64,000 nucleotides of DNA from Prevotella sp. (GTDB lineage: Bacteria > Bacteroidota > Bacteroidia > Bacteroidales > Bacteroidaceae): contig JAFTGH010000017.1 in NCBI GenBank assembly GCA_017458005.1, positions 62,001 through 126,000 on the forward strand. Reading direction: 5' to 3'. A program made the translations under genes and the position numbers. Positions 1-9,706 of this stretch are shown here, piece after piece (positions within the stretch are counted from its first letter, which is position 1; the number at the start of each line of letters is the position of its first letter). Below the pieces are notes generated by a model. The model ran no database searches. It was not told where the DNA came from and saw only the letters and a list, made by a program, of their open reading frames with translations.

Positions 1-780
1 CGAGGGGTGGTGACCATCCACGACCTCATCTTCCTGCGCCATCCAGAGTATTACCATTGGCTGGATACGAGAATCTACGAGTGGAAGTTCCGCCAGACAC
101 TCAAGGAGGCAGACCAGATCATCGCCATCAGCGAGTGTACCAAGCGTGACATCATGGAGTTAGGAGGAGTCAACGAGGACCATATCAAGGTCGTCTACCA
201 GAGTTATGGCCCCCGTTTCTCCGCAACCGTCACCCCTGCCCAGCGACAAGAGGTACGCCAGCGTTACCACCTCCCCGAGCGTTACATCCTCCATGTCGGC
301 ACCATCGAGCGTCGTAAGAACCTCCGCCTTGCCGTCGACGCACTGCCGTTGCTGCCCTCCGACCTCCATCTGGTGGCGGTAGGGCGACAGACCCCCTATG
401 TCAAGGAGATACCCCAGAGCGACAGGCTCCATCTGCTCAGTGGAGTCCCCGACAGCGACCTTGCCGCCATCTATGCGATGGCAGAGGCTTTCGTCTATCC
501 CTCCCGCTACGAGGGCTTTGGCATTCCCATCCTTGAGGCGATAGCCGCAGGACTCCCTGTCGTCGCCTGCACGGGCTCCTGCCTGGAGGAGGCGGGAGGT
601 CCCTCCTGCCTGTATGTTGCCCCCGATGACGTCGAGGGAATGGCTGCTGCCGTCCTCTCTGTCTTACGAGGCTCCCCAGACCGTGACCTCCGTATTCGCC
701 AGAGTCAAGAGTACATCCAACGCTTCCGTGGCACAGATGTCGCAGGTCAAGTCCTAGAGGTCTATCGACAGTTCCTTTAG
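1..780 (+). CDS. GT4-family glycosyltransferase, 3' part only
   Basis: This is the C-terminal two thirds of a glycosyltransferase that transfers a sugar from a nucleotide-sugar donor, probably in surface polysaccharide synthesis. The frame is already open at base 1, reading RGVVTIHDLIF, so the true start lies upstream of the window. The N-terminal acceptor domain is partly missing. The Rossmann-like donor domain is complete: it starts near YILHVGTIERRKN and holds the EGFGIPILEA motif, whose E-x7-E pair is typical of GT4 retaining enzymes. Substrate cannot be told from sequence. The stop codon overlaps the 3' end of the convergent gene by 4 nt. Confidence 0.85.
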   Translation, partial: RGVVTIHDLIFLRHPEYYHWLDTRIYEWKFRQTLKEADQIIAISECTKRDIMELGGVNEDHIKVVYQSYGPRFSATVTPAQRQEVRQRYHLPERYILHVGTIERRKNLRLAVDALPLLPSDLHLVAVGRQTPYVKEIPQSDRLHLLSGVPDSDLAAIYAMAEAFVYPSRYEGFGIPILEAIAAGLPVVACTGSCLEEAGGPSCLYVAPDDVEGMAAAVLSVLRGSPDRDLRIRQSQEYIQRFRGTDVAGQVLEVYRQFL

Positions 781-2780
781 AATTTCCATTTAATCTGTAC
801 ATCTATATCCGCCATGGAGGAGCCGTTAATCTCCTGATAACTGCTGGATATCTTTGAGCGGTCGAAATAGTTAGTGACTCCTATCTTTGCCGTGACCATC
901 AGGCGCTTCCCGATGTCGGCACGAGACATCAGCACATAACGGATGCCCTTCCCATAAAGCATCAACGAGGAGTATTCATAGAGCATGGGACGCTCATAGA
1001 GGTAAAGGCGACTCTCATAACTGTCAGTTTGGAAATAGGCAAAACTGGCAGTACATTGAAGCCATTGTCGCTGGTAGACAACCTGTTGAGACAGCAGCCA
1101 TCCCTTGTCGTATTGATGATAGTTGACAAAGATGCCGTCGACCTGTGTCTGCAAGGAGAGCCCGAAACGGGTCTCATGGCTGAGACGGAGCCTTGCCCTG
1201 TGCTCTATGCGGTTGATGAGCCATGTCTTATCGTCATTATCCTTCTGACGGATATGCAGTCGGTAGCGTCCCTCCAACTTCCATCCTTTACATAATAAGG
1301 TGCGCAAAAGTACCATGGTATCAAACGCATCACTCGGCAGACTGACTTGATAGCGCATATAGGGGAAATGGGCATAGTCCGCATACCAGTTCAGCGAGAA
1401 TGTAGAGGAGGGTTGCCAGGTCACCCCGACATAGGCGCCATGCTCATTCTGAATGGCAGAGCCCTCGCAGAAACTCTGTGCATGATGGGCTGTATACCTC
1501 TTGTCATAATAACGATGCAGCAATAGCGCATTCAGATAGCGGCTGGCACGATAGTTGAACTGATGGATGGCGGCAAAGGCACCCGTCCTATTGACTGCCG
1601 TCTCGCCAGAGAACGAGAGGCGAGCATTGGTATAGCCATAGTCAATACTCATATTCATGAAATCGTTACCTTCAGCGGCATACAGGCGATAGGGCATGCT
1701 CTCCTTTTGAGGGACCAGCGTCCTGTCGAAATGGGTATAGAGGATATTAGCGTGCGCATAAAGCATTCCCTTGCGCCACCCGATACTACCTCCCAGGTCT
1801 GTCTCATGGGTGTTGTGCTTCTTTCCCATCTCCGTCTTGGTGCGATGATAACTGCTGGTGAGCAATGTGCGAGCCGTGCTGTCCTTGTTCAATGTCGCAT
1901 CCAAAGGGCGATAGGAGGCGAAGGCTGTCAACTGCCAGTTCCGATGGAGTCGGAATGTGGCCGCTGCCCCTTGCAGATACCCTTGTGCCGAACGAGAGGA
2001 GTGAGGACGGAGCGTCACCCCAGAGCGTCCCATCGATTGCAGGATGGCAAGTTTGCCAAGATAGAAACCTCCATTCATCAGGAGTCCCATCCCCATCTGT
2101 ACCCGATACATTCCCAGACAGAGGTTCTCTGCCATGCCAAGTCCTCTCAGTTGCAGATAATAGGAGTAGTGGTCATAGCCTGTCTTGTTTCGCCCGGAGA
2201 GAAAAGGCTCACCAGCGTCATTGGCACCTGTCACTCCCCACCTCACCCTGTCGTGATAGTTCAGTTGGTAACGCATGCTGTGGCGATAGCGACTGCCCAG
2301 ATAACCGTCATGAAAACCTCTCCGCTCATAAAGAGGAATCTTTCCTGTCAGCATCAACTGGTGGTCGCCATGCAAAAAGACAGAGTCTATTCTGAGCCTG
2401 CTGCCCTGGGGCCTCGCCTCTCCAACATAAGTGAAATACCGCAGGAGTTGGCGACGCTCCGCATCCAGAGCCGTCAGCATCTGCAACTCGCCCGTGGAGC
2501 GCATAGGGCCATAGCGGTCGACATACGCCAACAACTGCTCCACCTGCTGTGGCGTGAGGAAAGGCAACTGCTCCAATTCCTCACGGGTAGCCTGATTCAA
2601 GTTTATCGGATTGTCGGCATAGGCGGATAAGATGTCATAGACCTCCTCTATCGAGGTGGTCTCTATGTCCTCTTCATCCATCCATTGCCGAAAAGCATTC
2701 TCCCACCCTCCCGCATTTTGTGAGAAAAGAGTTAGGGAGAACAACAAAGCGATAAATAAATGGATAACTCTTAATAACAT
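777..2780 (-). CDS. Helix-hairpin-helix domain outer-membrane protein
   Basis: This 667-residue protein has an N-terminal signal peptide (MLLRVIHLFIALLFSLTLFS). Helix-hairpin-helix segments follow at about residues 55-110, with the typical phrase INLNQATREELEQLPFL. The long C-terminal part is rich in alternating Tyr, Arg and hydrophobic residues, as in beta-barrel proteins. Proteins of this layout are common in Bacteroidota and their function is unknown; the HhH part resembles ComEA-type DNA-binding repeats, but a DNA role is not shown. A TAnnTTTG box (TAGTTTTG) ends only 4 nt before the ATG, so the mRNA may be leaderless. The family call is fairly sure, the function is not. Confidence 0.75.
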   Translation of the reverse strand: MLLRVIHLFIALLFSLTLFSQNAGGWENAFRQWMDEEDIETTSIEEVYDILSAYADNPINLNQATREELEQLPFLTPQQVEQLLAYVDRYGPMRSTGELQMLTALDAERRQLLRYFTYVGEARPQGSRLRIDSVFLHGDHQLMLTGKIPLYERRGFHDGYLGSRYRHSMRYQLNYHDRVRWGVTGANDAGEPFLSGRNKTGYDHYSYYLQLRGLGMAENLCLGMYRVQMGMGLLMNGGFYLGKLAILQSMGRSGVTLRPHSSRSAQGYLQGAAATFRLHRNWQLTAFASYRPLDATLNKDSTARTLLTSSYHRTKTEMGKKHNTHETDLGGSIGWRKGMLYAHANILYTHFDRTLVPQKESMPYRLYAAEGNDFMNMSIDYGYTNARLSFSGETAVNRTGAFAAIHQFNYRASRYLNALLLHRYYDKRYTAHHAQSFCEGSAIQNEHGAYVGVTWQPSSTFSLNWYADYAHFPYMRYQVSLPSDAFDTMVLLRTLLCKGWKLEGRYRLHIRQKDNDDKTWLINRIEHRARLRLSHETRFGLSLQTQVDGIFVNYHQYDKGWLLSQQVVYQRQWLQCTASFAYFQTDSYESRLYLYERPMLYEYSSLMLYGKGIRYVLMSRADIGKRLMVTAKIGVTNYFDRSKISSSYQEINGSSMADIDVQIKWKF

Positions 2781-2784
2781 TCTA

Positions 2785-2792
2785 CAAAACTA
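2785..2792 (-). promoter_or_regulatory. Candidate -7 box TAGTTTTG of the HhH protein gene
   Basis: On the minus strand TAGTTTTG is followed by TAGA and then the ATG at 2780. It fits the Bacteroidota TAnnTTTG element. A transcript from it would start at or within a base or two of the start codon. Confidence 0.45.
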
Positions 2793-2804
2793 CAATGTTT
2801 TATT

Positions 2805-2843
2805 CAAAAAACTCAGGCGGCGCATCACTACGCCCCCCGAGTT
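2805..2843 (-). terminator. Rho-independent terminator of the susCD transcript
   Basis: On the minus strand AACTC and GGCG pair with CGCC and GAGTT across a short loop, followed by a run of six T. It lies about 30 nt after the susD stop codon. Confidence 0.7.
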
Positions 2844-2872
2844 CCCAAATGAACAAAAAATAGATGACAAAA

Positions 2873-4807
2873 TCAGCGATAAGCGGGATTTTGATAGTCG
2901 TCTTTCTCCGCCTCCGTCATCTCCAGACCGTCGATCTGCCCCTGTGGGATGGGACGCAGGTAATGCTCTGGCTTGATGGTGCGGGTGTAGGTCTGTAACT
3001 CACGGTCGGTGGCACCGCTGCCTGCGATGCGGTAGGTGCCTGCCTTCTGCGCCCATGTCTGGGTGCGCACGAGGTCGAACCAACGATAGCCCTCGCCCCA
3101 GAACTCACGCATGCGCTCATCGAGGATGTAGTCGATGGTGATGGTGGAGGGGGTGGCTGCCGTCATGGCGGCACTATTGTCGACAGCGACCGTGGTATTG
3201 TCGTTCTGCGAGAAGGTCTGCCGTCCTGCACGGGCACGGAGCACGTTGACCAGCGCGCGGGCATCGCTGTTCTTGCCTAACTTCACGGCAGCCTCAGCGC
3301 CAATTAGGTAGAGTTCGGAGAACTTGGCGATGACAAAGGGACGGGGACTGCCGCCATTGGGCGTTCCCAGCGTTCCGTTGTTGTCGGTGCGGTACATGCC
3401 TATCTTCCAGTTGATGGGATATTTCTTACGGCTGATATGGTTGACACCGACCACGAAGTCGGCACGACCTGGCAACTCACCACCGCCAAGGGCTCCACCG
3501 TTGGCGGAGTAGTCGATGGCAGCGTCGTCACGCTCTGGTACCCAACTGAAGAACACCTCGTCGGGACCTACCTGCATGCCGTTGGCACCGATGACATAGG
3601 GCTCGGCGCTGCCTGCCTTATGGAAATTGGTGTGGTAGCGCAGGGTGAAGGTGGCATCGTAACGGGAGTCGATGTCCTTGACAGCATCCTCCCAGGCACC
3701 TCCTGCGATGAAGTTGTCGGCGATAGGCGCCATACGGGTCCAAGGACGACCGAGTGCCTGCACCGCCTCACGCTGTACGGGGTTGATGTCGCCGCCTGAG
3801 GCTGATGTCGTCTTCAACTCGGTATAGTTCCATGTCTCCATCCAGTAGGCGAAGTTCTCGGGGGAGTTGCCATTACCCCAGCCATAGCCATTGCCTCCGT
3901 TACCGTATTTCTCGTTCTCGTCATGGTCGGCATAGAGCATGATCTCGCTGTTACGGTCGTTGGTGGCGACATTGACGAGATAGAAGGTCTCCTGCAAGGC
4001 GTAGGGTCCTGGGTTGTTGATAGCCTGCTGGGCGGTGTCGTAAGCCTTCTGGAAGTAACTGTTTGCCTCACCGCTGTTGCGGGCGCACTCAGGATAGGTG
4101 GGGATATTGTTGGGGTTCTCCAGCCACCAGCCGTAGGTGAGGTATGCCTTGGCGAGGTAGAGACGTGCCACATTCTTGGTGACGGTACCTGTGAGACGGG
4201 GAGTCTCGGGCAGGTCGGCGACGGCTTTCTCCAAGTCGCTGAAGATGGCGGCATAGACCTCAGGAACGGTGTTACGGACGGAGGTGCGGACGGGCGAGGT
4301 GTTGAACTTCATCTCACCGGCACCCAGATCCAGAGGAACACCGCCAAAAGTCTGTACCAGCAGGAAATAATCGAAAGCACGAAAGAAATACGCCTCGGCA
4401 AGGAGGGCGTCGTTGATGCCTGCCGCCTCGCCGTTCTCGATGATACCACTGGCGGTATTGATATTGGTGAACGCCTGTCCCCACAGGACATCGGAGCGAC
4501 TGGTGGAGGCGTCGAGTTTGCCAGCGTCGGTGAAATCGGCATCCTTGAAGTTGCCGTCAGCCGACTGGGCGTAGGTGTACTCGTCGGTACCTGTCTCGCA
4601 GATGTTCAGATAGTAACCGTTGCCATAGATGTAACGCAGGTGTGCGTATAGGGCGGTAAGTCCGCCTTCAATACCCGTCTCCTCCGTGAAGAAGGTCGGG
4701 TCGAACTGGGAGCGTGGCTGCTCGTCGAGGACACTGCCACAGGCACTCAGCATCAGTGCTGACACTAACGCACCGATAGTAATGATTTTATTGATTGATG
4801 TTTTCAT
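2873..4807 (-). CDS. RagB/SusD family glycan-binding lipoprotein
   Basis: SusD-like proteins are surface lipoproteins that bind oligosaccharides and form a lid over the SusC channel. This 644-residue protein starts with a lipoprotein signal whose lipobox is LSACG (Cys about residue 22). It has the helical TPR-like frame of SusD with phrases such as ARLYLAKAYLTYGWW and the C-terminal RMREFWGEGYRWFDLVR, a strong hallmark of the family. It lies 12 nt downstream of susC and is surely co-transcribed. The neighbouring GH67, GH35 and GH3 enzymes suggest a xylan-type ligand; this is inference from context. A terminator follows the gene. Confidence 0.95.
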   Translation of the reverse strand: MKTSINKIITIGALVSALMLSACGSVLDEQPRSQFDPTFFTEETGIEGGLTALYAHLRYIYGNGYYLNICETGTDEYTYAQSADGNFKDADFTDAGKLDASTSRSDVLWGQAFTNINTASGIIENGEAAGINDALLAEAYFFRAFDYFLLVQTFGGVPLDLGAGEMKFNTSPVRTSVRNTVPEVYAAIFSDLEKAVADLPETPRLTGTVTKNVARLYLAKAYLTYGWWLENPNNIPTYPECARNSGEANSYFQKAYDTAQQAINNPGPYALQETFYLVNVATNDRNSEIMLYADHDENEKYGNGGNGYGWGNGNSPENFAYWMETWNYTELKTTSASGGDINPVQREAVQALGRPWTRMAPIADNFIAGGAWEDAVKDIDSRYDATFTLRYHTNFHKAGSAEPYVIGANGMQVGPDEVFFSWVPERDDAAIDYSANGGALGGGELPGRADFVVGVNHISRKKYPINWKIGMYRTDNNGTLGTPNGGSPRPFVIAKFSELYLIGAEAAVKLGKNSDARALVNVLRARAGRQTFSQNDNTTVAVDNSAAMTAATPSTITIDYILDERMREFWGEGYRWFDLVRTQTWAQKAGTYRIAGSGATDRELQTYTRTIKPEHYLRPIPQGQIDGLEMTEAEKDDYQNPAYR

Positions 4808-4819
4808 AATGTCCTGTCT

Positions 4820-7800
4820 TTAGAATGTTACGTTGATGCCAAACAAGAAATTGCGGGTGGTCGGCGTGTTGTAGCCGATGACGGGCAGACTGTGCTTGCC
4901 CGTATAGCCGTCCATCTTCACTGCCATCGTGCTGCCATTGTCGGCAAGGGTGTTGGTCTCCGGGTCAAGACCGCACTCGTTATGATAGGGTGAGAAGAGC
5001 ACGAAGGGGTTCTGGATGGTGGCATACAGGCGCAGTCGGCTGATACCCAGATCCTTGATGCACTTCAGGTGCTCGAAGTTATAACCCAGGGTGATGGCAC
5101 GGATCTTCAGATAGCCCGCATTGAAATAGCCGAGCGTAGAGCCGTACTTCGGGTTGTCGTTGGTGGTCGCGCCACCTGGTTTCGGATATTTCGCACCTGT
5201 GTTCTCCTCCGTCCAGTAGTCGACATCGAGGTTGTTGCGGCGACCCGTGAGCATGTTCAGATAGCCGTTGGAGGAGTGGATGGCGCTGATGAGTTTTCCG
5301 CCAATCTGGAAGGAGCCGATCACGTTCAGGTCGAAGTGCTTGTAGGCGACGGTGGTGTTGAAGCCTCCCATCAGGTCGGGCTCCATATCTATCTTCTGAC
5401 GGTCGTCGGCATTGATGGCGCGTTTCGGGGTGCCGTCGTCGTTGTACTCACCCGTGTACTCCACCTTGATCATTCCCACGTTGCCGCCTGGCTCGAGGAT
5501 GTCGAGATAGGGGTCGTCAGCCTGCCACAAGCCGATCTTCTTGTAGTCGTAGATGACATCGATAGGATAGCCCACGAACCAGCGGTTTGCCACGTCCTCC
5601 TCCTGTCCTGAGGCGAGTTCGACGAGTTTGTTGCGGTTGGCATAGAGGTTGATGCCCGCCTCCCAGTTCCATCCGTTATGGTTGTCGAGGATGATACCGT
5701 TGAGGGTGAACTCGAATCCCTTGTTCTGCGTCTTACCGATATTGCCGGTGAAACTGCTGACTCCTGCGGTAGCGGGAAGGGACACGTCAAGCAATATATT
5801 GTCAGTCTTTTGTGTGTAGTACTCGAAAGTTCCCCACAGGCGACCGTTGAGGAGCGAGAAGTCAAGACCGAAGTTCCAGGTCTTGCTATACTCCCATCCC
5901 AACTCCGTGTTAGGCAGGGCGTTGACATAATAGCCAGTGAGGTAGGTGGAGCCGAAGTTATAGTCACGGGTACCCAGTCCACCGAGCGTGGAGTATGGGC
6001 TGATACTCTGGTTGGAGGTCTCACCATAGCCGATGCGCAACTTCAGGTTGTCGATCCACTTGAGGTCGCTCATGAAGTTCTCACGGGCGATGTTCCATCC
6101 CACAGAGACAGCGGGATAGGTGTGCCACTGGTGACCCTTGGCGAGGCGTGACGACGCGTCGGAGCGGAGGGCTGCCGAGATCATGTACTTGTTGTCGTAG
6201 GAGTACATCACACGTCCCATCCACGAGATGAGTCCGCTCTGCCAGTAGTCATAGTTGTTGAGGTTCTTCTCTCCTAATGCTGAAGCGAGGTTGTAGTATT
6301 GGAAATACTCGGCGGGGATCTCCGTGACGGAGGCGCCTGTCTGCTCGAAGGTCGTCTCCTCGGCGGAGTACATGGCGACCACGTTGAGGTGGTGCTTCTC
6401 CGCAAAGGTACGGTCGTAGGTCAGCACGTTCTCCACCGCCCAGTTGCGGGTGCTGTTCTCGATGACGGAGCCAGAGTTACGATAGTCGGGGTTGGTATTG
6501 TTGATACCCACTCCCGTGAAGGCTCCCGTCTTGGACGAGCGGTAGTTCAGACCCAGGTTGATGCGATAACTCAGTCCCTCGACCCAAGGACATTTCACCT
6601 CGGCAAAGAGGGTGTTATAGGAACCGATACCCTTGTTCTGGCTCAACCAGTTGTCCTCGTTCTGCTCCACCACATCCTTGGTGAGCACCCATGTCTCGTC
6701 GGCAGGCATGTGAACGGTACGCTTGAGGTTGCCGTCCTCATCGTATGGACTTGCCAACGGACTCATGCTCAGCACGTTATATAGTCCGATATTGGAGCCC
6801 TTGGTGATACGGTAACTGTTGTTGGTGGTCAGTCCGAAACGGAACCACTTACCCACCATCTGGTCGAAGTTACCACGGACGGACACACGGTCGTAGCCCT
6901 GTGAGGGAACTACCGCCTCATCGTGGTAGTAGCCTGCGCCAAAACTGTAACTGCCACCCTGTGTGCCACCCGTCACGCTGATGTCGTGGTTATGGCTGAT
7001 ACCCGTCTGATAGAAATCATCCTGCCAGTCGGTATCCGTGCCGTCGCTCTCCTCCAGGGAGTTGTCATAGAGTCCCGCGTATTTGCGCATCTTGGCAAAC
7101 TGCGCGCCACTCATCATCGGATATTTCTTGAAGAGGGTCTTGAAACTGACATAACCGTTGTAACTGACCTTCGCGGGAGTGCCCTGACTACCCTTCACGG
7201 TGGTGATCATGATGACACCATTGGCACCACGGCTACCATAGATAGCGGTAGCGGAGGCATCCTTCAGGATATCCATCGACTTGATGTCGGTGGGGTTGAT
7301 GTCGGAGAGTTGTCCCATGAAGGGGATTCCGTCAAGCACGATCAGCGGGTCGTTGGACGCGCTCAGCGAACGCTGACCACGGATACGGATCTGCATCTCG
7401 GCACCAGGCTGTGAGGAGGTCTGCGTCATCAAGACACCTGCCACACGTCCTTGCAGCGCCTGAGCGGCATTGGTAGCGGCTATCTGGTTGAGTTTCTCAC
7501 CATTGATATTGGCAACAGAGCCAGTCACTGCCTCACGACGCTGGGTACCGTAACCGATGACGACCACCTCGTTGAGGCTTCGCCCCTCCTGCTCCAATAT
7601 AATATTAATATGGTCGCGCGCGGGAACCTCTTTCGTGACATAGCCCACATAAGAGACGACGAGGGTGGCACCCGCATCCGCATGAAGAATAAAATTACCG
7701 TTGATATCGGTAATAACACCTGTACTGCTGCCTTTCACCATGACAGTAGCACCAATCAGAGGTCCCTCGGAGTCGCTGACATTACCAGTGATCTCCTTAG

Positions 7801-7912
7801 ATTGCTGTACAGCCGCGCCCTTGAGGGCATTGGCGGCTTGCACCTGTGGGGAACACGTCAGCCCTACCAGAGCCAACAGTCCCATTGCTAGGATAGTTTT
7901 ACTTTTTCGCAT
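4820..7912 (-). CDS. SusC/RagA TonB-linked outer-membrane transporter
   Basis: This is the TonB-dependent channel that imports oligosaccharides together with its SusD partner. After a signal peptide comes a carboxypeptidase-like beta domain (from about residue 38, EITGNVSDSEGPLIGATV), then a TonB-box-like stretch, a plug domain with IRIRGQRSL and the family signature DGIPFMG...ILKDASATAIYGSRGANGVI, and a barrel ending in an aromatic NFLFGINVTF. The ATG at 7912 (MRKSKTILAMG) is chosen over an upstream TTG. The length of 1030 residues is normal for the family. A TAACTTTG promoter lies 40 nt upstream, so susCD may be transcribed apart from the enzyme genes before it. Confidence 0.96.
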   Translation of the reverse strand: MRKSKTILAMGLLALVGLTCSPQVQAANALKGAAVQQSKEITGNVSDSEGPLIGATVMVKGSSTGVITDINGNFILHADAGATLVVSYVGYVTKEVPARDHINIILEQEGRSLNEVVVIGYGTQRREAVTGSVANINGEKLNQIAATNAAQALQGRVAGVLMTQTSSQPGAEMQIRIRGQRSLSASNDPLIVLDGIPFMGQLSDINPTDIKSMDILKDASATAIYGSRGANGVIMITTVKGSQGTPAKVSYNGYVSFKTLFKKYPMMSGAQFAKMRKYAGLYDNSLEESDGTDTDWQDDFYQTGISHNHDISVTGGTQGGSYSFGAGYYHDEAVVPSQGYDRVSVRGNFDQMVGKWFRFGLTTNNSYRITKGSNIGLYNVLSMSPLASPYDEDGNLKRTVHMPADETWVLTKDVVEQNEDNWLSQNKGIGSYNTLFAEVKCPWVEGLSYRINLGLNYRSSKTGAFTGVGINNTNPDYRNSGSVIENSTRNWAVENVLTYDRTFAEKHHLNVVAMYSAEETTFEQTGASVTEIPAEYFQYYNLASALGEKNLNNYDYWQSGLISWMGRVMYSYDNKYMISAALRSDASSRLAKGHQWHTYPAVSVGWNIARENFMSDLKWIDNLKLRIGYGETSNQSISPYSTLGGLGTRDYNFGSTYLTGYYVNALPNTELGWEYSKTWNFGLDFSLLNGRLWGTFEYYTQKTDNILLDVSLPATAGVSSFTGNIGKTQNKGFEFTLNGIILDNHNGWNWEAGINLYANRNKLVELASGQEEDVANRWFVGYPIDVIYDYKKIGLWQADDPYLDILEPGGNVGMIKVEYTGEYNDDGTPKRAINADDRQKIDMEPDLMGGFNTTVAYKHFDLNVIGSFQIGGKLISAIHSSNGYLNMLTGRRNNLDVDYWTEENTGAKYPKPGGATTNDNPKYGSTLGYFNAGYLKIRAITLGYNFEHLKCIKDLGISRLRLYATIQNPFVLFSPYHNECGLDPETNTLADNGSTMAVKMDGYTGKHSLPVIGYNTPTTRNFLFGINVTF

Positions 7913-7952
7913 AGTCAACTTAAGTAAAGTTAAAGTTATTGAAACTATGCGG

Positions 7953-7960
7953 CAAAGTTA
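7953..7960 (-). promoter_or_regulatory. Candidate -7 box TAACTTTG of susC
   Basis: The minus strand reads TAACTTTG 40 nt before the susC ATG, matching TAnnTTTG. No convincing -33 element was seen at the usual 19-21 nt distance, which would fit an activated promoter under the neighbouring regulator. Confidence 0.45.
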
Positions 7961-8022
7961 GTGACAAATCAAAAAACGGTCGTTTTATTTCGTCTCAAAA
8001 ACATATCGTGATGTCTACAACC

Positions 8023-9678
8023 TTAAAAAAAGTACAGTTTTACGTGCAAAATCTTCCATTCTCCGACTGAGATACGGGCATGACGACCTTGGTGGTCCTG
8101 GTCGCCATTATGCCGTCGGACATATATAATATGTCCGTTTTCGTCAATCGTCACCTCATCGACAAAGCCAATTCCGACCCGTTTCCCGTTGAAATGGGCA
8201 TTTTTTGAATTTTCAGCCTTTTTTGTAGCACCTTCTGCCACAAATCCGTCCTCGCCAAGCACTTTCTCTTCCTCACGCTCCTTCTCATAGGCGGAGGCGA
8301 AATTGACCACGACACCACTGCCTGCGACAAGATACTCGTCGTCGGCAAGTCTCTGGATGATGGCACCACCCTCCTGCCAGACGGAGCCGTCGGTGGCACG
8401 AGGATCCCATGGCAACGTGAAGTAATGGCGACAAGTCAGGACGAGATCACCCTCACGGATGACCCGCTCCTTGTCTTGCTGGTCGAAGAGAAGACCGTAG
8501 GATGGTTGACGGCTGAGGGATGAGGGGAGATGGGAGAGTTGGCGGATGAGGTCGTAAGCCTTTGTGACACTCTCCGTCTCCCGAGGAGAAGCCTGGTCGA
8601 TGGCGAAGGGGGAGAAGCCCAGGGCGTGGTGCTCACCAAAAGCATAGAGCGCACGGACACCACTGTTCTCACAGCAACGGCTCTCGGGGATAAACAGGCG
8701 GTTGTTGGACAGCGCATACTGGTCAGCCCATCCCTTGAAACCCGTGTCATAGATGTCGGGTGCCAGCATGGCAAGTTGGGGGGCTCCCGCATGCCAGAGG
8801 TCGATGAGATGGGCTAAAGGTCCTGCGGAGGGATATTGTCCTGGCTGCCTCCCCCTACTGTTCATCGCCGCATTGACATACAAGGGTATCTGCGTGTGTT
8901 TGCGTGCCGTCTCGCAGAACCTGCCCACATATCTCGCATAATAGTATGCCATGAAAATCTCATCGGTGTAGATGTCATCCCCGAAGAGGGAAGTCCAGGA
9001 TTGGTTGGCGGTGAGCGATGAGCGATGAGCGTCCATCCGTTGTTTGAGCCAAGGATGCAGTTCCCGCTGATGTTTCTTCAGGTAGTTGGTCAGTTCCTGT
9101 GGAACGCCTTTTTTGTAGATTTCATCGGCAAGTTTCGAGTGGTCACGGGCAGACTCCAGCATTCCGATCTCGTTCTCCACCTGTATCATGCTGACCACGT
9201 CCTGCCCTACTGCTACGATATGCTTCACCAATGTCTCAAAGGCACGGTTGTCTGCCTGGAACACATTCTCCGAGAACGCACTGGCTATCTCCAAGGGCTT
9301 GCCCTCTGCGGTACAGGCACGGGGGAAACGCTTTGTGTCTTTCTTAAACCATAGCGGGGCGTAGCACGACATGGAGTTTTTCCATGCGCCAAACCACAGG
9401 AACACGATCTTCAAGTCGTTCTCCCTTGCCCGCTGGATAGTACGGTCGATGAGGGTAAAGTCAAACTTCCCCTCCTCGGGCTCCAGAAACTCCCAATAGG
9501 CAGGTACCAAGACGGTGTTCAGCCCTAAGGTCCTCATACGGGGTATCACCTCGTCGACATCCGCCACAGAGGTAACAGCCGAGTTGCTTAACTCCCCACC
9601 AAGGATGATGGGAGTGTCCTGTGCTTGCAGTCCCAAGGCTGCAAACCATGCTATGATTAATATTTTTATCCGTTTCAT
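8023..9678 (-). CDS. GH35-like beta-galactosidase (DUF5597 type)
   Basis: This is a secreted glycoside hydrolase of 551 residues with a signal peptide ending near LGLQAQ. The TIM-barrel opens with GLNTVLVPAYWEFLEPEEG, as in GH35. The likely acid/base is Glu170 in QVENEIG and the likely nucleophile Glu332 in FIPESR. GH35 enzymes remove terminal beta-galactose. In xylan loci such enzymes probably remove galactose from side chains; that role is inferred from the adjacent GH67. The gene begins 28 nt after GH67 ends, so the two are probably one transcript. The last residues (HVKLYFF) are reached through a region of low similarity to known domains. Confidence 0.85.
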   Translation of the reverse strand: MKRIKILIIAWFAALGLQAQDTPIILGGELSNSAVTSVADVDEVIPRMRTLGLNTVLVPAYWEFLEPEEGKFDFTLIDRTIQRARENDLKIVFLWFGAWKNSMSCYAPLWFKKDTKRFPRACTAEGKPLEIASAFSENVFQADNRAFETLVKHIVAVGQDVVSMIQVENEIGMLESARDHSKLADEIYKKGVPQELTNYLKKHQRELHPWLKQRMDAHRSSLTANQSWTSLFGDDIYTDEIFMAYYYARYVGRFCETARKHTQIPLYVNAAMNSRGRQPGQYPSAGPLAHLIDLWHAGAPQLAMLAPDIYDTGFKGWADQYALSNNRLFIPESRCCENSGVRALYAFGEHHALGFSPFAIDQASPRETESVTKAYDLIRQLSHLPSSLSRQPSYGLLFDQQDKERVIREGDLVLTCRHYFTLPWDPRATDGSVWQEGGAIIQRLADDEYLVAGSGVVVNFASAYEKEREEEKVLGEDGFVAEGATKKAENSKNAHFNGKRVGIGFVDEVTIDENGHIIYVRRHNGDQDHQGRHARISVGEWKILHVKLYFF

Positions 9679-9706
9679 CAGGTTTTAGTATTTTTTTTTG
9701 TGAACG

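Noticed and set aside
1563-2630. Long plus-strand reading frame of 355 codons opposite the HhH gene
   Set aside because: It lies antisense to a gene with clear signal peptide and domain, lacks any domain pattern and is a shadow of codon bias.
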